26,732 nt of DNA from assembly GCA_030266525.1 (NCBI GenBank), contig JAJDIC010000022.1:1-26732 (forward strand). Direction: 5' to 3'. Within the stretch, counting starts at the first letter, position 1. Each line of letters starts with the position of its first letter. This document shows positions 8,371 to 15,541 of the stretch, piece after piece. A program made the position numbers and the translations under genes. The notes beneath the pieces are model-generated. The model did no database searches. It was not told the DNA's origin and saw nothing but the letters and a program-made list of their open reading frames with translations. The stretch comes from Desulfovibrio sp. OttesenSCG-928-G15 (GTDB lineage: Bacteria; Desulfobacterota; Desulfovibrionia; Desulfovibrionales; Desulfovibrionaceae).

Positions 8371-8463
8371 GGGGTGTTCTCCTTTTTCCCGCCGTCAGGA
8401 CAGATGCATCCCGAAGACCCTTTTCTGTTTTCAGCCGTGATCGCCACAGTTGTGCTCGAAAAA

Positions 8464-8480
8464 TTGCACAATACGTGCCA
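8464..8480 (-). promoter_or_regulatory. Strong -24/-12 (sigma-54) promoter match upstream of lemA
   Basis: Read on the minus strand the site is TGGCACGTATTGTGCAA. Against the consensus TGGCACG-N4-TTGCW, the -24 element is perfect, the -24/-12 spacing is exact, and the -12 element has one mismatch (GTGC for TTGC). The -12 GC lies about 95 bases before the lemA start, so transcription would begin near 8453 with an 80-90 base leader. The rest of 8371-8713 shows no gene I can support. Confidence 0.6.
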
Positions 8481-8713
8481 GCCGGCCAGATGCCGCGGAA
8501 CGTTTCTTTTTGGAGCCCCTCCGTACCGTTTTGCCAAGAAATAGGGCAGCCACGGACAAGCCGCCCATTTTCCGGGCAGCTGCCGTGCGTCTGATCCCCC
8601 TCCGGCAGTCTGATTCGTCGGTGGGCGTGCAGGCACCTTCTTTGGTCCTTTCCCAGCAAAAGCACAAAAGTGACGCGCATCGGGAAAATATGCATGGCGG
8701 TATGCGCAGACCC

Positions 8714-8961
8714 TTATTTCAGCAATCGTTCCGGCAAGAGGTCTGTAATATTACGTCTGCTGTCCAGAATGGCGACTACCCACACTTCGGCTTCTGCCAC
8801 GCGATAAAAGATGCGCCACGGGGGGGGGGGCAGCGCAGTTCTCTGAATAGGGTAATGCCTTCGGACAAGAGTTCAGGCGGGTACTTGCCGCGTTCCATAA
8901 TAGCCAGAGTATGGCTCCATCCATCCCGTGTTCTCCCGAGGAGGACGGCTGATTCGAAATG
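8714..8961 (-). pseudogene. ParE/RelE-type toxin remnant frameshifted at a C/G homopolymer
   Basis: On the minus strand one frame reads IMERGKYPPELLSEGITLFR followed by ELR. After the poly-C tract a second frame reads WRIFYRVAEAEVWVVAILDS and ends RRNITDLLPERLLK-stop (TAA at 8716-8714). Together these match the second half of ParE/RelE toxins (FRELR.PPWRIFYRV...VLAVLDGRR). The frames are joined by an 11-C run; a run of 9 or 12 would keep one frame. Upstream, a TAG at 8962-8964 closes the frame, and no start codon or normal N-terminal half is visible. No antitoxin gene was found beside it. It is probably a decayed gene, though a phase-variable one cannot be excluded. Confidence 0.55.
8820..8830 (+). 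repeat. 11-base poly-G tract
   Basis: Eleven consecutive G (C on the minus strand) fall exactly where the toxin-like frame breaks. Homopolymers of this length slip readily in replication, and they are also prone to sequencing error. Confidence 0.9.
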
Positions 8962-9155
8962 CTATGTTCGTCCTCCGCATGTGCCACAGGGGCCAAGGGC
9001 GAGCAAATCGTCGTGATGTTCCATTCTATGATATCCTCATACGAAGGCTACTCATTTAAAATTTACAAAGAAAAATGGGTGTATTTTTTAACCATACTCC
9101 GAAATATGGAACATGAACCGCTTATTCTCCAATCATCAAAGACGGGAGGGGAGTC

Positions 9156-11375
9156 ATGAAAAGCGAATCTCGAAAAAACGGCGGGACGGCAATGGGCACA
9201 CCTGAAGCCGCGTATACACGCGGCAAATGTGCGGAGTGGCTCTGGCGGGTCCGCAAAGAAGCCAGAGTCGCCTTTGATACCAGTTTTTTTGAATGTCTGC
9301 GCTGGAGTCTTGGCAGCCTCTCACCGCTTGTGGAAAATCTCAATAAGGAAATGGAAAAGCTGTCACAAAAGAACATTTCCGCCGAAGCCTTCGAAGCCGT
9401 CAGGGAGCTTCGGAAAAGCCTCAGTTATAGATTGCCGCCCGAGCTTGAACAGTTCACCGCTGAACATCCCCACCTGCAGAATGTGCTTGAGAGAGCCCTC
9501 CGTCATGGATGTGGTGCGGCTGTGGATGCCGCAACGGCAAACCGGGGACCATACCACCAAGCCAGACAGCGACTGAGCCAAGTATTCGGCATAAAACCGG
9601 AATCCGCACTGCTGTGCGAAAGTATTTTTTTCCTGGAGCATGTTTGCGAGATGGGGCAATATTTTGGAAATTCTTTACAAATACAGGGCTACGCGAACCG
9701 GCATCTTTTTGCTTGTATGTTGGGTATCTCTCCCGCTCGGCTCCAAGCCTGCATGAAGGAGGTGACCCTCTGCGGTCTGGTGGAGGCACCCGAGAATTAT
9801 TACTGCAATTTCCGGCTGCGAGAGGGGCTTGCCGTCTTCTGGGATGGAGAGATAGTCGCCCCGGGAACATTATTTTGTCGTCCGTTGCAAGGCGATACGC
9901 TTCCTCTGGACGATTTTTGCGTTCCTTCTAAAGATGTCGAGTACGCCAAGGCGTTGCTGGAACAAGCCGACGACGCCCCGGTGCATATCCTGTTGTATGG
10001 CCCTTCCGGAACGGGCAAGACGACTTTTGCCCACAGTCTTGCCGCATCGTGCGGCATTCGCGCCTGGTCCGTGCCCAGCCGGGACGGCGATGATGACGAT
10101 GCCCGCCGGGCGTCCCTGACTGCGTGCTTGCATATGGCCTCCAGGCACAAGCGTTCCTTTGTCCTGGTCGATGAAGCGGAACGTCTTTTGGATACCGATA
10201 TGAATTTAGGAAGACAGACCAAGGATAAAGCCTGGCTCAACGATCTTCTGGAACAGCCCGGCAGGCGCGTTATCTGGGTTACCAACCGAGTCCGGCATCT
10301 TGACCAGGCGGTGCGCCGCCGGTTCACCTTCAGCATCCACTTTAAAGAATTGAGTAAACGGGAGCGGTTGACGGTCTGGCGGCAGATACTGGCACGGCAT
10401 CGGGTCCAAAGCCACATGGACGATAAACGGCTTGGCTGGCTGGCACAAGAGTACCCTGTTGCACCGGGGATTATCGAAAATGCCGTGTCGCAAGCCCAAA
10501 AACTGAGTCAAGGCGAAGGGCATTTTGCCGATACCGCCGAACGCTCCCTTGATGCCTATCTGACTTTGCGTCGTAGCGGCCGCAAAGAAGCGCGCGTCAA
10601 ACAACAAAAGGCAGTTGAAAACTTCAGTCTGGACGGGGTATGCCTTGAAGGTTCGGCGCATGACCTGCTGGACAGGTGCCGTCGGGTGAGTGACGCCATG
10701 CGTGACACCGGAGAATTGTGGTCGGGATGCGCTACCATGCTGTTCTACGGCCCGCCGGGAACTGGCAAGACCGCTTTGGCACGCCATATCGCCAAGGTCC
10801 TGGACCGGGAGTGCCTGGTCAAGCGGGCAAGCGATCTGCTCAGCCCCTGGGTAGGAGTGGCCGAACAGCAGGTGGCCGAAACCTTTATGCGGGCGGAAGA
10901 AGAAGGAGCGGTGCTGATCATTGATGAAGCCGACAGTTTTCTCTACTCCCGCGATACGGCGCAACGGTCATGGGAAACTTCGTTGGTCAACGAATTTCTG
11001 ACCGCGCTGGAAGAATGTCGTTGTTTTTGCATCTGCACCACGAACAGAAGAGAGAATATGGATGCCGCCGCTATGAGACGTTTTTCCCACAAGGTCGCCT
11101 TCGGCTATGCCAAGCCGGAGCAGGCTCTGGCGTTGTACGCTGAATTGCTGAACCCCCTCTGCGCCGAGCCATTGCTCTCGGATCAGGAACAGGAACTGAT
11201 CCGGATGCCTTCGTTGACCCCCGGTGACTTCCATGCCGTGCGCTCACAATACGGTACTGTTTTTGGGGAAGAAAGCGCTCCCACGCACCAAAGCCTGATT
11301 GCCGCTCTCAGACGGGAACAGGCCTTAAAAGTCGAGCGGCAGACCCGCCGTATCGGCTTTAACATGGGTGCGTGA
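9156..11375 (+). CDS. Tandem AAA+ ATPase (two AAA modules) with uncharacterised N-terminal domain
   Basis: This is a 739-residue protein. ATG 9156 is preceded by GGGAGGGGAG. Residues 1-260 form a largely helical domain I do not recognise, including a possible winged-helix-like part near 180-215. AAA module 1 has Walker A GPSGTGKT at 282-289, Walker B VDEAERL with Asp339/Glu340, and an RRRF arginine-finger candidate. AAA module 2 has Walker A GPPGTGKT at 532-539, Walker B IIDEAD with Asp590, and MRRF. Module 2 also has WVGVAEQQ, reminiscent of the pore/second-region motif in classical AAA proteins. Both modules look active. The upstream 200 bases (8962-9155) are gene-free and AT-rich, suggesting acquired DNA with its own promoter. 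It is convergent with an FtsZ-like gene. Its substrate is unknown. Confidence 0.8.
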   Translation: MKSESRKNGGTAMGTPEAAYTRGKCAEWLWRVRKEARVAFDTSFFECLRWSLGSLSPLVENLNKEMEKLSQKNISAEAFEAVRELRKSLSYRLPPELEQFTAEHPHLQNVLERALRHGCGAAVDAATANRGPYHQARQRLSQVFGIKPESALLCESIFFLEHVCEMGQYFGNSLQIQGYANRHLFACMLGISPARLQACMKEVTLCGLVEAPENYYCNFRLREGLAVFWDGEIVAPGTLFCRPLQGDTLPLDDFCVPSKDVEYAKALLEQADDAPVHILLYGPSGTGKTTFAHSLAASCGIRAWSVPSRDGDDDDARRASLTACLHMASRHKRSFVLVDEAERLLDTDMNLGRQTKDKAWLNDLLEQPGRRVIWVTNRVRHLDQAVRRRFTFSIHFKELSKRERLTVWRQILARHRVQSHMDDKRLGWLAQEYPVAPGIIENAVSQAQKLSQGEGHFADTAERSLDAYLTLRRSGRKEARVKQQKAVENFSLDGVCLEGSAHDLLDRCRRVSDAMRDTGELWSGCATMLFYGPPGTGKTALARHIAKVLDRECLVKRASDLLSPWVGVAEQQVAETFMRAEEEGAVLIIDEADSFLYSRDTAQRSWETSLVNEFLTALEECRCFCICTTNRRENMDAAAMRRFSHKVAFGYAKPEQALALYAELLNPLCAEPLLSDQEQELIRMPSLTPGDFHAVRSQYGTVFGEESAPTHQSLIAALRREQALKVERQTRRIGFNMGA

Positions 11376-11481
11376 TGTCGAGAAAAACGAACCAACACGG
11401 ACTCTTGACCGTCACGGGTTCTGAAGCTAGGAGAGATGCTGGTGTTAAGTGTCAAAGAGTTTGAAACCAAGTGTCCGCGTA

Positions 11482-11515
11482 CAACGAGCCCGCCCGATTT
11501 TCTGGGTGGGCGTTG
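11482..11515. terminator. Hairpin between the convergent AAA+ and FtsZ-like genes
   Basis: CAAC-ga-GCCCGCCC, an 8-base loop, then GGGTGGGC-GTTG can pair over 12 positions with one G-U pair and a 2-base bulge. It lies in the gap between two converging stops. It lacks a clean U-tract, so its terminator role rests on position and stem strength. Confidence 0.45.
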
Positions 11516-11528
11516 CCGCCCCCTCCTC

Positions 11529-11550
11529 TCTGGAGTGCGGCGTAAAAGAA
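11529..11550. repeat. Left copy of an imperfect direct repeat flanking the FtsZ-like gene
   Basis: TCTGGAG, an extra TGCGG, then CGTAAAAGAA. The same 17 bases without the 5-base insert occur at 12770-12786. The left copy sits just beyond the FtsZ-like stop codon. Confidence 0.5.
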
Positions 11551-11552
11551 CC

Positions 11553-12653
11553 TCAGTTGACTGCGCGACTTATAAAATCTCTTAAATAGGCATTGTCAAA
11601 ATTTTTTTCATTGAAGATGACTTCGTTCTCCCCGTCAGGATTTTCGCATGCAGAACCTTGCGATGAATTCTCCATGCCACCGCCATCTTCAACCAGGCGA
11701 ATGCCGATAACAATCATAGTGACGTGTATCTCGTCGCCCGCTGCGTCATCAGGAATGGCTTGAAAAAAAACACGTGTATTCTCGCGAGCGTTTTCCTGAA
11801 GCATGCTTGCCGCGTCCCCGATTTCGTCAATAGAATAGTCTGGTGGAACGGACATTTTTATGAGTAGACCCCGCGTGGTCCCCACGGGAACGCCCACAAG
11901 AGATGGGCTCCTCGTGGCCTTAATAAAGGCATAACGCGCGCGCCATGCGCCGGACGCCTCGCCTTCGCCCATCAAACAAAGGCCGCCTGACTTCAAGACT
12001 GCTTTGACGTCTGCAAAATCAAGCTCAATAAGGCCGGGGGCCGTAATCAGGTCGACTATACCGCGCACCGCCGAGCAGTGTACTCTGTTAAATGTATTAA
12101 ACGGGTATGCATGATGCGCTGTTGTTCCAGTACAGCCCCCTATATCGATTGCACTATGAGGAATAACAACGACGCTGTCCGAATGCGCGAGCATTTCTTT
12201 AATACCTGCCTTTGCGGTTTTCAGACGCTTTTCCCCCTCATAACAAGCGGGGTGTGACACAACGCCCACCGTCAACGCGCCGGATTCCTTGGCAACCTGC
12301 GCAATGACAGGAGCAGCGCCCGTGCCGACTCCGCCTCCCATGCCTGCGGCTATAACGACCATATCGGCACCGTTGACGGCGGCTTTGAGCTTCTCAATGT
12401 CATCAAGGGCTGCCTGGCGGCCGATTTGCGGATTGGCTAACGTGCTCAAGTCTTTTGTGAGATTCTCACCGATCTGAATCTTTTGCTCCGCGAGGCAGCT
12501 TTCGAGCGCGGATGTATCCGTATTAACGGCAATGAATTCCACACCGTGTACTTTTTGCTCGATCATTTCGTTTAGAATAGTTCCTCCTCCACCACCAACG
12601 CTGATGATTTTGATCTTTGCTCGGCAAGTTTCAGAATGTATCGGGGGTTCCAT
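11553..12653 (-). CDS. Divergent FtsZ paralogue (tubulin-like GTPase)
   Basis: This 366-residue protein starts at ATG 12653, with CTGGAG 7 bases upstream. FtsZ hallmarks are clear: VGGGGGT at residues 19-25, NTDTSAL at 44-50, NPQIGRQAA at 74-82, the nucleotide loop GMGGGVGTGAAP at 104-115, LTVGVVSHP, and the T7 loop GLIELDFADV at 207-216. It differs from division FtsZ. The first Thr of GGGTGTG is Val109. The T7 Asn is Glu210, while Asp212 and Asp215 remain. The segment at 166-192 is unusual. The standard DIPAFLRRQ tail is missing, although the end FDNAYLRDFISRAVN could be a rudimentary equivalent. FtsZ polymerises with GTP at the division site. As an island-borne copy beside an integrase remnant, this one is more likely a specialised or interfering polymer than the cell's main FtsZ. 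Confidence 0.85.
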   Translation of the reverse strand: MEPPIHSETCRAKIKIISVGGGGGTILNEMIEQKVHGVEFIAVNTDTSALESCLAEQKIQIGENLTKDLSTLANPQIGRQAALDDIEKLKAAVNGADMVVIAAGMGGGVGTGAAPVIAQVAKESGALTVGVVSHPACYEGEKRLKTAKAGIKEMLAHSDSVVVIPHSAIDIGGCTGTTAHHAYPFNTFNRVHCSAVRGIVDLITAPGLIELDFADVKAVLKSGGLCLMGEGEASGAWRARYAFIKATRSPSLVGVPVGTTRGLLIKMSVPPDYSIDEIGDAASMLQENARENTRVFFQAIPDDAAGDEIHVTMIVIGIRLVEDGGGMENSSQGSACENPDGENEVIFNEKNFDNAYLRDFISRAVN

Positions 12654-12738
12654 ATGCTGCTCCAGATAATAAGTGGTTTGCCAGCCCTTGTTGGAAGCGC
12701 CTCCCCAAAAGAAAAAGCGATTCGCTCTATGTGGGATA

Positions 12739-12766
12739 AGGGACACTCTATATTTTTGATGTCCCT
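12739..12766. repeat. Inverted repeat upstream of the FtsZ-like gene
   Basis: AGGGACA (12739-12745) and TGTCCCT (12760-12766) form perfect 7-bp arms around a 14-base AT-rich spacer, about 85-115 bases before the start codon on the minus strand. It could be an operator or a leader hairpin. Confidence 0.4.
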
Positions 12767-12769
12767 GAA

Positions 12770-12786
12770 TCTGGAGCGTAAAAGAA
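12770..12786. repeat. Right copy of the direct repeat flanking the FtsZ-like gene
   Basis: TCTGGAGCGTAAAAGAA matches the left copy at 11529-11550 apart from that copy's 5-base insertion. The pair encloses the FtsZ-like gene and its leader. Confidence 0.5.
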
Positions 12787-12878
12787 AAAAAAGGACTTGA
12801 TGTTGCCGCTGTCGGAGCAAAATCTTGGCCTGCTGCCCTCAGGCTACGAACTTGTCCCGCCTCCCCGCTTCGCCCCGG

Positions 12879-12938
12879 CCCCTCCCGGCGGATTCGAGCT
12901 TCCCATTGCAAGCCGCCGCGCTTTCGGATGCTCGCCAT
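12879..12938 (-). pseudogene. 5' stub of a tyrosine-recombinase (phage integrase) gene
   Basis: ATG 12938, behind a strong GAGGAGGGG ribosome-binding site, begins MASIRKRGGLQWEARIRREG. This is the typical N-terminus of island/phage integrases that bind arm sites. After about 20 residues the similarity ends, and the frame runs by chance in-frame through 12654-12878 into the FtsZ-like gene. No catalytic core (R..HxxR..Y) exists in the window. The position, shortly inside a tRNA-end attachment sequence, is where such integrase genes normally lie. Confidence 0.6.
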
Positions 12939-12977
12939 TTTTCCCCTCCTCTTTCCGGTTCGTCGCCAGGAATGCGT

Positions 12978-12997
12978 GGAGCAAAATTGGAGCAAAA
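12978..12997. repeat. Two GGAGCAAAA direct repeats at an 11-bp period
   Basis: GGAGCAAAA occurs at 12978-12986 and 12989-12997, one helical turn apart, between the integrase stub and the att-like sequence. Arm-type integrase sites are often such short repeats. That assignment is inferred. Confidence 0.35.
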
Positions 12998-13009
12998 ATC
13001 AAGACAACA

Positions 13010-13044
13010 AAAAATGGAGCACATCCTGGATGCGCTCCATTTTT
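13010..13044. terminator. Long bidirectional hairpin terminator
   Basis: AAAAATGGAGC (13010-13020) pairs perfectly with GCTCCATTTTT (13034-13044). The interior CATCC/GGATG extends the stem after one A-C mismatch. A-rich and T-rich ends on both sides give a U-tract in either direction, especially TTTTTTGTTGTCTT on the minus strand. It lies between the att-like tRNA end and the integrase stub. Confidence 0.7.
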
Positions 13045-13070
13045 GAAAATCCCTTGGGTTCTTTGTTTTC

Positions 13071-13085
13071 TGGCGGAGAGGGAGG
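13071..13085 (-). other. Attachment-site-like copy of a tRNA 3' end (tRNA-Ser-like, with CCA)
   Basis: TGGCGGAGAGGGAGG reads on the minus strand as CCTCCCTCTCCGCCA. That is the end of a T-stem, the acceptor strand CCTCTCC, discriminator G and CCA, matching tRNA-Ser species that begin GGAGAGG. The rest of the tRNA is absent: the bases that should be the T-loop are AT-rich and unrelated. An integrase start lies about 130 bases further along the same strand. This is the usual layout of a tRNA-integrated element's att core. Confidence 0.6.
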
Positions 13086-13544
13086 AAGTAATATTGATTG
13101 TATAACACGCTGAAATTTTAACAATAAAATTGAGCAATGTTGACTTGATACCCCCGTGAATACCCCCAATAGTTGTTGATGTATCGGGACGTTCCGGGGC
13201 AAGGTCGGACAATCTTTTTCTTTTTATGCCATGACGATAGTAATGTCACAATTGCTTTTACTTGCATCATTTTAGCTTCGCAGACAACTGGAATGTTCAA
13301 GGGCCACAAGTTTAAGTCTCTTTTACGACATAAAAAACGGGCCTGTTTCTCTGGCAGGGAGGTGGATTTTTTGAATTAATCGGCAACCTGTTTGCCGGGG
13401 GCAATCACTGCTACCCCGCCTGCCGGTTTTGTTACCTGGTTTATTTTGTGAATAATATAGGCGCACCTCTGCCTTGACATGCTAAGAAACGATATTATTT
13501 TCTAGAAATAGTCAAAATTCTTAACTTGCTGATATGGGGCTACA
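13086..13544. other. AT-rich non-coding stretch between att-like site and CBASS
   Basis: I see no supportable gene in these 459 bases. Notable are the short repeats ATACCCCC at about 13150-13168 (two copies, 14 bp apart) and a small hairpin CGGCAA-cctgt-TTGCCG near 13381. There is also a promoter candidate at 13474-13501. The base composition is clearly lower in GC than the left part of the window, consistent with acquired DNA. Confidence 0.5.
13474..13501 (+). promoter_or_regulatory. Sigma-70-type promoter candidate for the CBASS operon
   Basis: A perfect -35 TTGACA at 13474-13479 is followed 16 bp later by TATTTT at 13496-13501, about 45 bases before the CD-NTase start. Confidence 0.45.
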
Positions 13545-14816
13545 ATGGTCAATCTCACTCGTAACTTGCTGGAATCTGATAAACTGTTTGATAAAATTGC
13601 TGACGAACTGGATATCTCCCCATCATTATACAAGATCGCAGTGGATCGCTATGCCGCTATCGGCAATTGGCTTGATGAGATAAGCCTAACTGATGTCTTT
13701 GAAGGCTCAGAAGACCCCATCCCTACGGGAAAAATAGGGGCCGATATTTTTCCCCAAGGATCTTTTGCCTTGGGAACTGTCGTTAAGCCCTGGGTGGGCG
13801 GAGAAGAGCAAGAGTACGACATAGATCTCGTTTTTCAGCTTGATCTTGAAATTGGAACTAAACAAGCCTATGCCTTAAAAAAAGCAGTGGGACAAAGACT
13901 CAAAAGCCACGGCAGTTATTCTCAAATGCTGAAAGAGGAAGGTAAGCGTTGCTGGACTATTGTTTATGCCGAGCAAAATAATACTCAATTTCACCTCGAT
14001 ATATTACCGGCACTAAATGGTGAAAGTATGTCGCCGCTGCCACATAGAGACAAGGAAATCTGCATCAGTGACAAAACAGGTTCTAGCCACTATCAATGGC
14101 TGTCAAGCAACCCCAGAGGCTACGCTGGATGGTTTAAAGAAAAAAATATTGTTGCTTTTAATAGGATCGCAGCTTTTGAACGCAAGAAAGCGGTTGCTAT
14201 GGACGAGGCCATATTTGCAACAGTCCATGATGTGCCTGATCAGTTTGTCCGAACTCCTCTCCAAAGAGCCATTCAAATTCTTAAGCGACATAGAGATGTG
14301 CGCTTCAATGGTCTCGCCAATGAAAAGGAAAAGCCTATATCTATGATCATAACGACCTTGGCTGCACTTTCTTATGGCAATGAAGAAAGTATCTCTCTTA
14401 CCCTTGAGAATATTATCAACAAACTACTCTCGTATAAAAGCCTTTTGCTTGATGGGCGTGCGCCTACAAACACGCAAAAACTGATAGAGCTAACTGCTGA
14501 CGGGAAATGGATCATCCGTAATCCTGTTTGTCTTGAAGAAAATTTCGCCGACAAGTGGCATCTGGATGGACATAAGAGGGCTAAGGCCTTTTTCCAGTGG
14601 CTTGATTGGCTTGAACAGGACATGGCCGCGCTTGTTGAACAAAACGAGCAGGCTCGTCAAAGGGCACTGTTGGAAGAAAATTTCGGTTCGCGAGTGGCTG
14701 CCGCAGTTGTTCCGCTGACTGTGAGCACGGGAGCCTCAAGCCTTCTGATTAGCAATGCTCATGCTGGGGATATTGTCGTTGATTCGCCATCACAACCGTG
14801 GAGATGTGGGGCGTAG
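13545..14816 (+). CDS. CD-NTase (cGAS/DncV-like cyclic-oligonucleotide synthase) of CBASS
   Basis: This is a 423-residue protein. The polymerase-beta-type nucleotidyltransferase core is clear: PQGSFALGT with Gly72-Ser73, then EYDIDLVFQL with Asp92 and Asp94, and FHLDILP with Asp152, the third metal ligand. An OAS-type helical domain follows. In CBASS this enzyme senses infection and makes a cyclic di- or trinucleotide that activates an effector. I did not assign the product or clade. The C-terminus ends PSQPWRCGA. Small C-terminal residues are typical of CD-NTases that their E2/E1 partners conjugate. The E2-like gene starts 5 bases after the stop, or overlaps it if an upstream start is used. 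Confidence 0.88.
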   Translation: MVNLTRNLLESDKLFDKIADELDISPSLYKIAVDRYAAIGNWLDEISLTDVFEGSEDPIPTGKIGADIFPQGSFALGTVVKPWVGGEEQEYDIDLVFQLDLEIGTKQAYALKKAVGQRLKSHGSYSQMLKEEGKRCWTIVYAEQNNTQFHLDILPALNGESMSPLPHRDKEICISDKTGSSHYQWLSSNPRGYAGWFKEKNIVAFNRIAAFERKKAVAMDEAIFATVHDVPDQFVRTPLQRAIQILKRHRDVRFNGLANEKEKPISMIITTLAALSYGNEESISLTLENIINKLLSYKSLLLDGRAPTNTQKLIELTADGKWIIRNPVCLEENFADKWHLDGHKRAKAFFQWLDWLEQDMAALVEQNEQARQRALLEENFGSRVAAAVVPLTVSTGASSLLISNAHAGDIVVDSPSQPWRCGA

Positions 14817-14821
14817 ATTCA

Positions 14822-15541
14822 ATGTCCTTTGGCCTAAGCGAGTTAGCGGCGCACTTTCCCTCCCTCAACGTAAAAATAAAAGGCAAAGACTCTTTTGAGG
14901 TCGTTGGTGATATTTATGTAAATGCTCGCTGGGGAGGATTTATTGTTGATGAGTGGTTTTCAATAAAAATTATTGCGGTAAATTTTCCTGCGCTTCCCCC
15001 ACTATGCGTCGAAACATCGGGGAAAGTTATAAATTACCATGTAAACCCCAAAAAAGATTTGTGCCTCGGGAGCCCGCGAGTGCTTTATGAAGAAATAACG
15101 GCACATCCCGATATTGTCTTCTATATTAACAAGTTTGTCATACCATTCTTTTTTTCATTCAGATACCATCAACAATATGGAGTATCTCCTTTTGGTGAAC
15201 TCGCACACGGCGGTGATGGCCTTTTCCCTAACTATAGAGAAATATTCAAGGCGAGCGACCTCGCCATATGTACTCTTTTAACATATGGAACTAAATTTTT
15301 ATATAGAGGACATCACCCTTGCCCTTGCGGTAGTGGGCTGAGATTGAGAAAATGCCATGGCCCAAGGCTGAGGGCTTTGTTTGAAGATTATCATCCAGCC
15401 CTTTTGCTGACAGACCTAGAGAATTGTGCAGATTCACTGAAAATACACAAAATGAGGTACCAAAAGACTTTTTTTGAAGAAAGATATGCCAAGGCAAGAA
15501 AAATTCTTAACACCCTCATTAAAGGGCGTGGCAAGGCGTGA
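14822..15541 (+). CDS. CBASS E2-like conjugating protein with C-terminal SEC-C zinc motif
   Basis: This protein has about 239 residues from ATG 14822 (GTG 14798 and ATG 14804 are in-frame alternatives). Residues 1-110 resemble bacterial E2-like domains: FPALPP, then HVNPKKDLCL with His73 and the candidate catalytic Cys81. No E1 or JAB gene is present, which fits E2-only (type II-short) CBASS. In that type the E2 covalently modifies the CD-NTase and raises its activity. Residues 165-179 read HPCPCGSGLRLRKCH, a SEC-C zinc-binding motif (Cys167, Cys169, Cys178, His179). It is probably a binding module for the CD-NTase or another partner. The gene overlaps the convergent patatin gene by 23 bases at its 3' end. 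Confidence 0.8.
   Translation: MSFGLSELAAHFPSLNVKIKGKDSFEVVGDIYVNARWGGFIVDEWFSIKIIAVNFPALPPLCVETSGKVINYHVNPKKDLCLGSPRVLYEEITAHPDIVFYINKFVIPFFFSFRYHQQYGVSPFGELAHGGDGLFPNYREIFKASDLAICTLLTYGTKFLYRGHHPCPCGSGLRLRKCHGPRLRALFEDYHPALLLTDLENCADSLKIHKMRYQKTFFEERYAKARKILNTLIKGRGKA

Noticed and set aside
8751..8996. Minus-strand 81-residue frame over the toxin remnant
   Set aside because: It runs in the third frame and carries none of the ParE-like residues. The toxin similarity lies in the other two frames.
12654..12995. An in-frame N-terminal extension making the FtsZ-like protein 480 residues
   Set aside because: The extension consists of an integrase start and unrelated low-complexity sequence. ATG 12653 has its own ribosome-binding site and is followed directly by the FtsZ fold.
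13352..13376. Second tRNA-end-like sequence (TGGCAGGGAGGTGGA) on the minus strand
   Set aside because: The T-loop and acceptor spacing do not fit a tRNA and there is no integrase beside it. It is probably chance.
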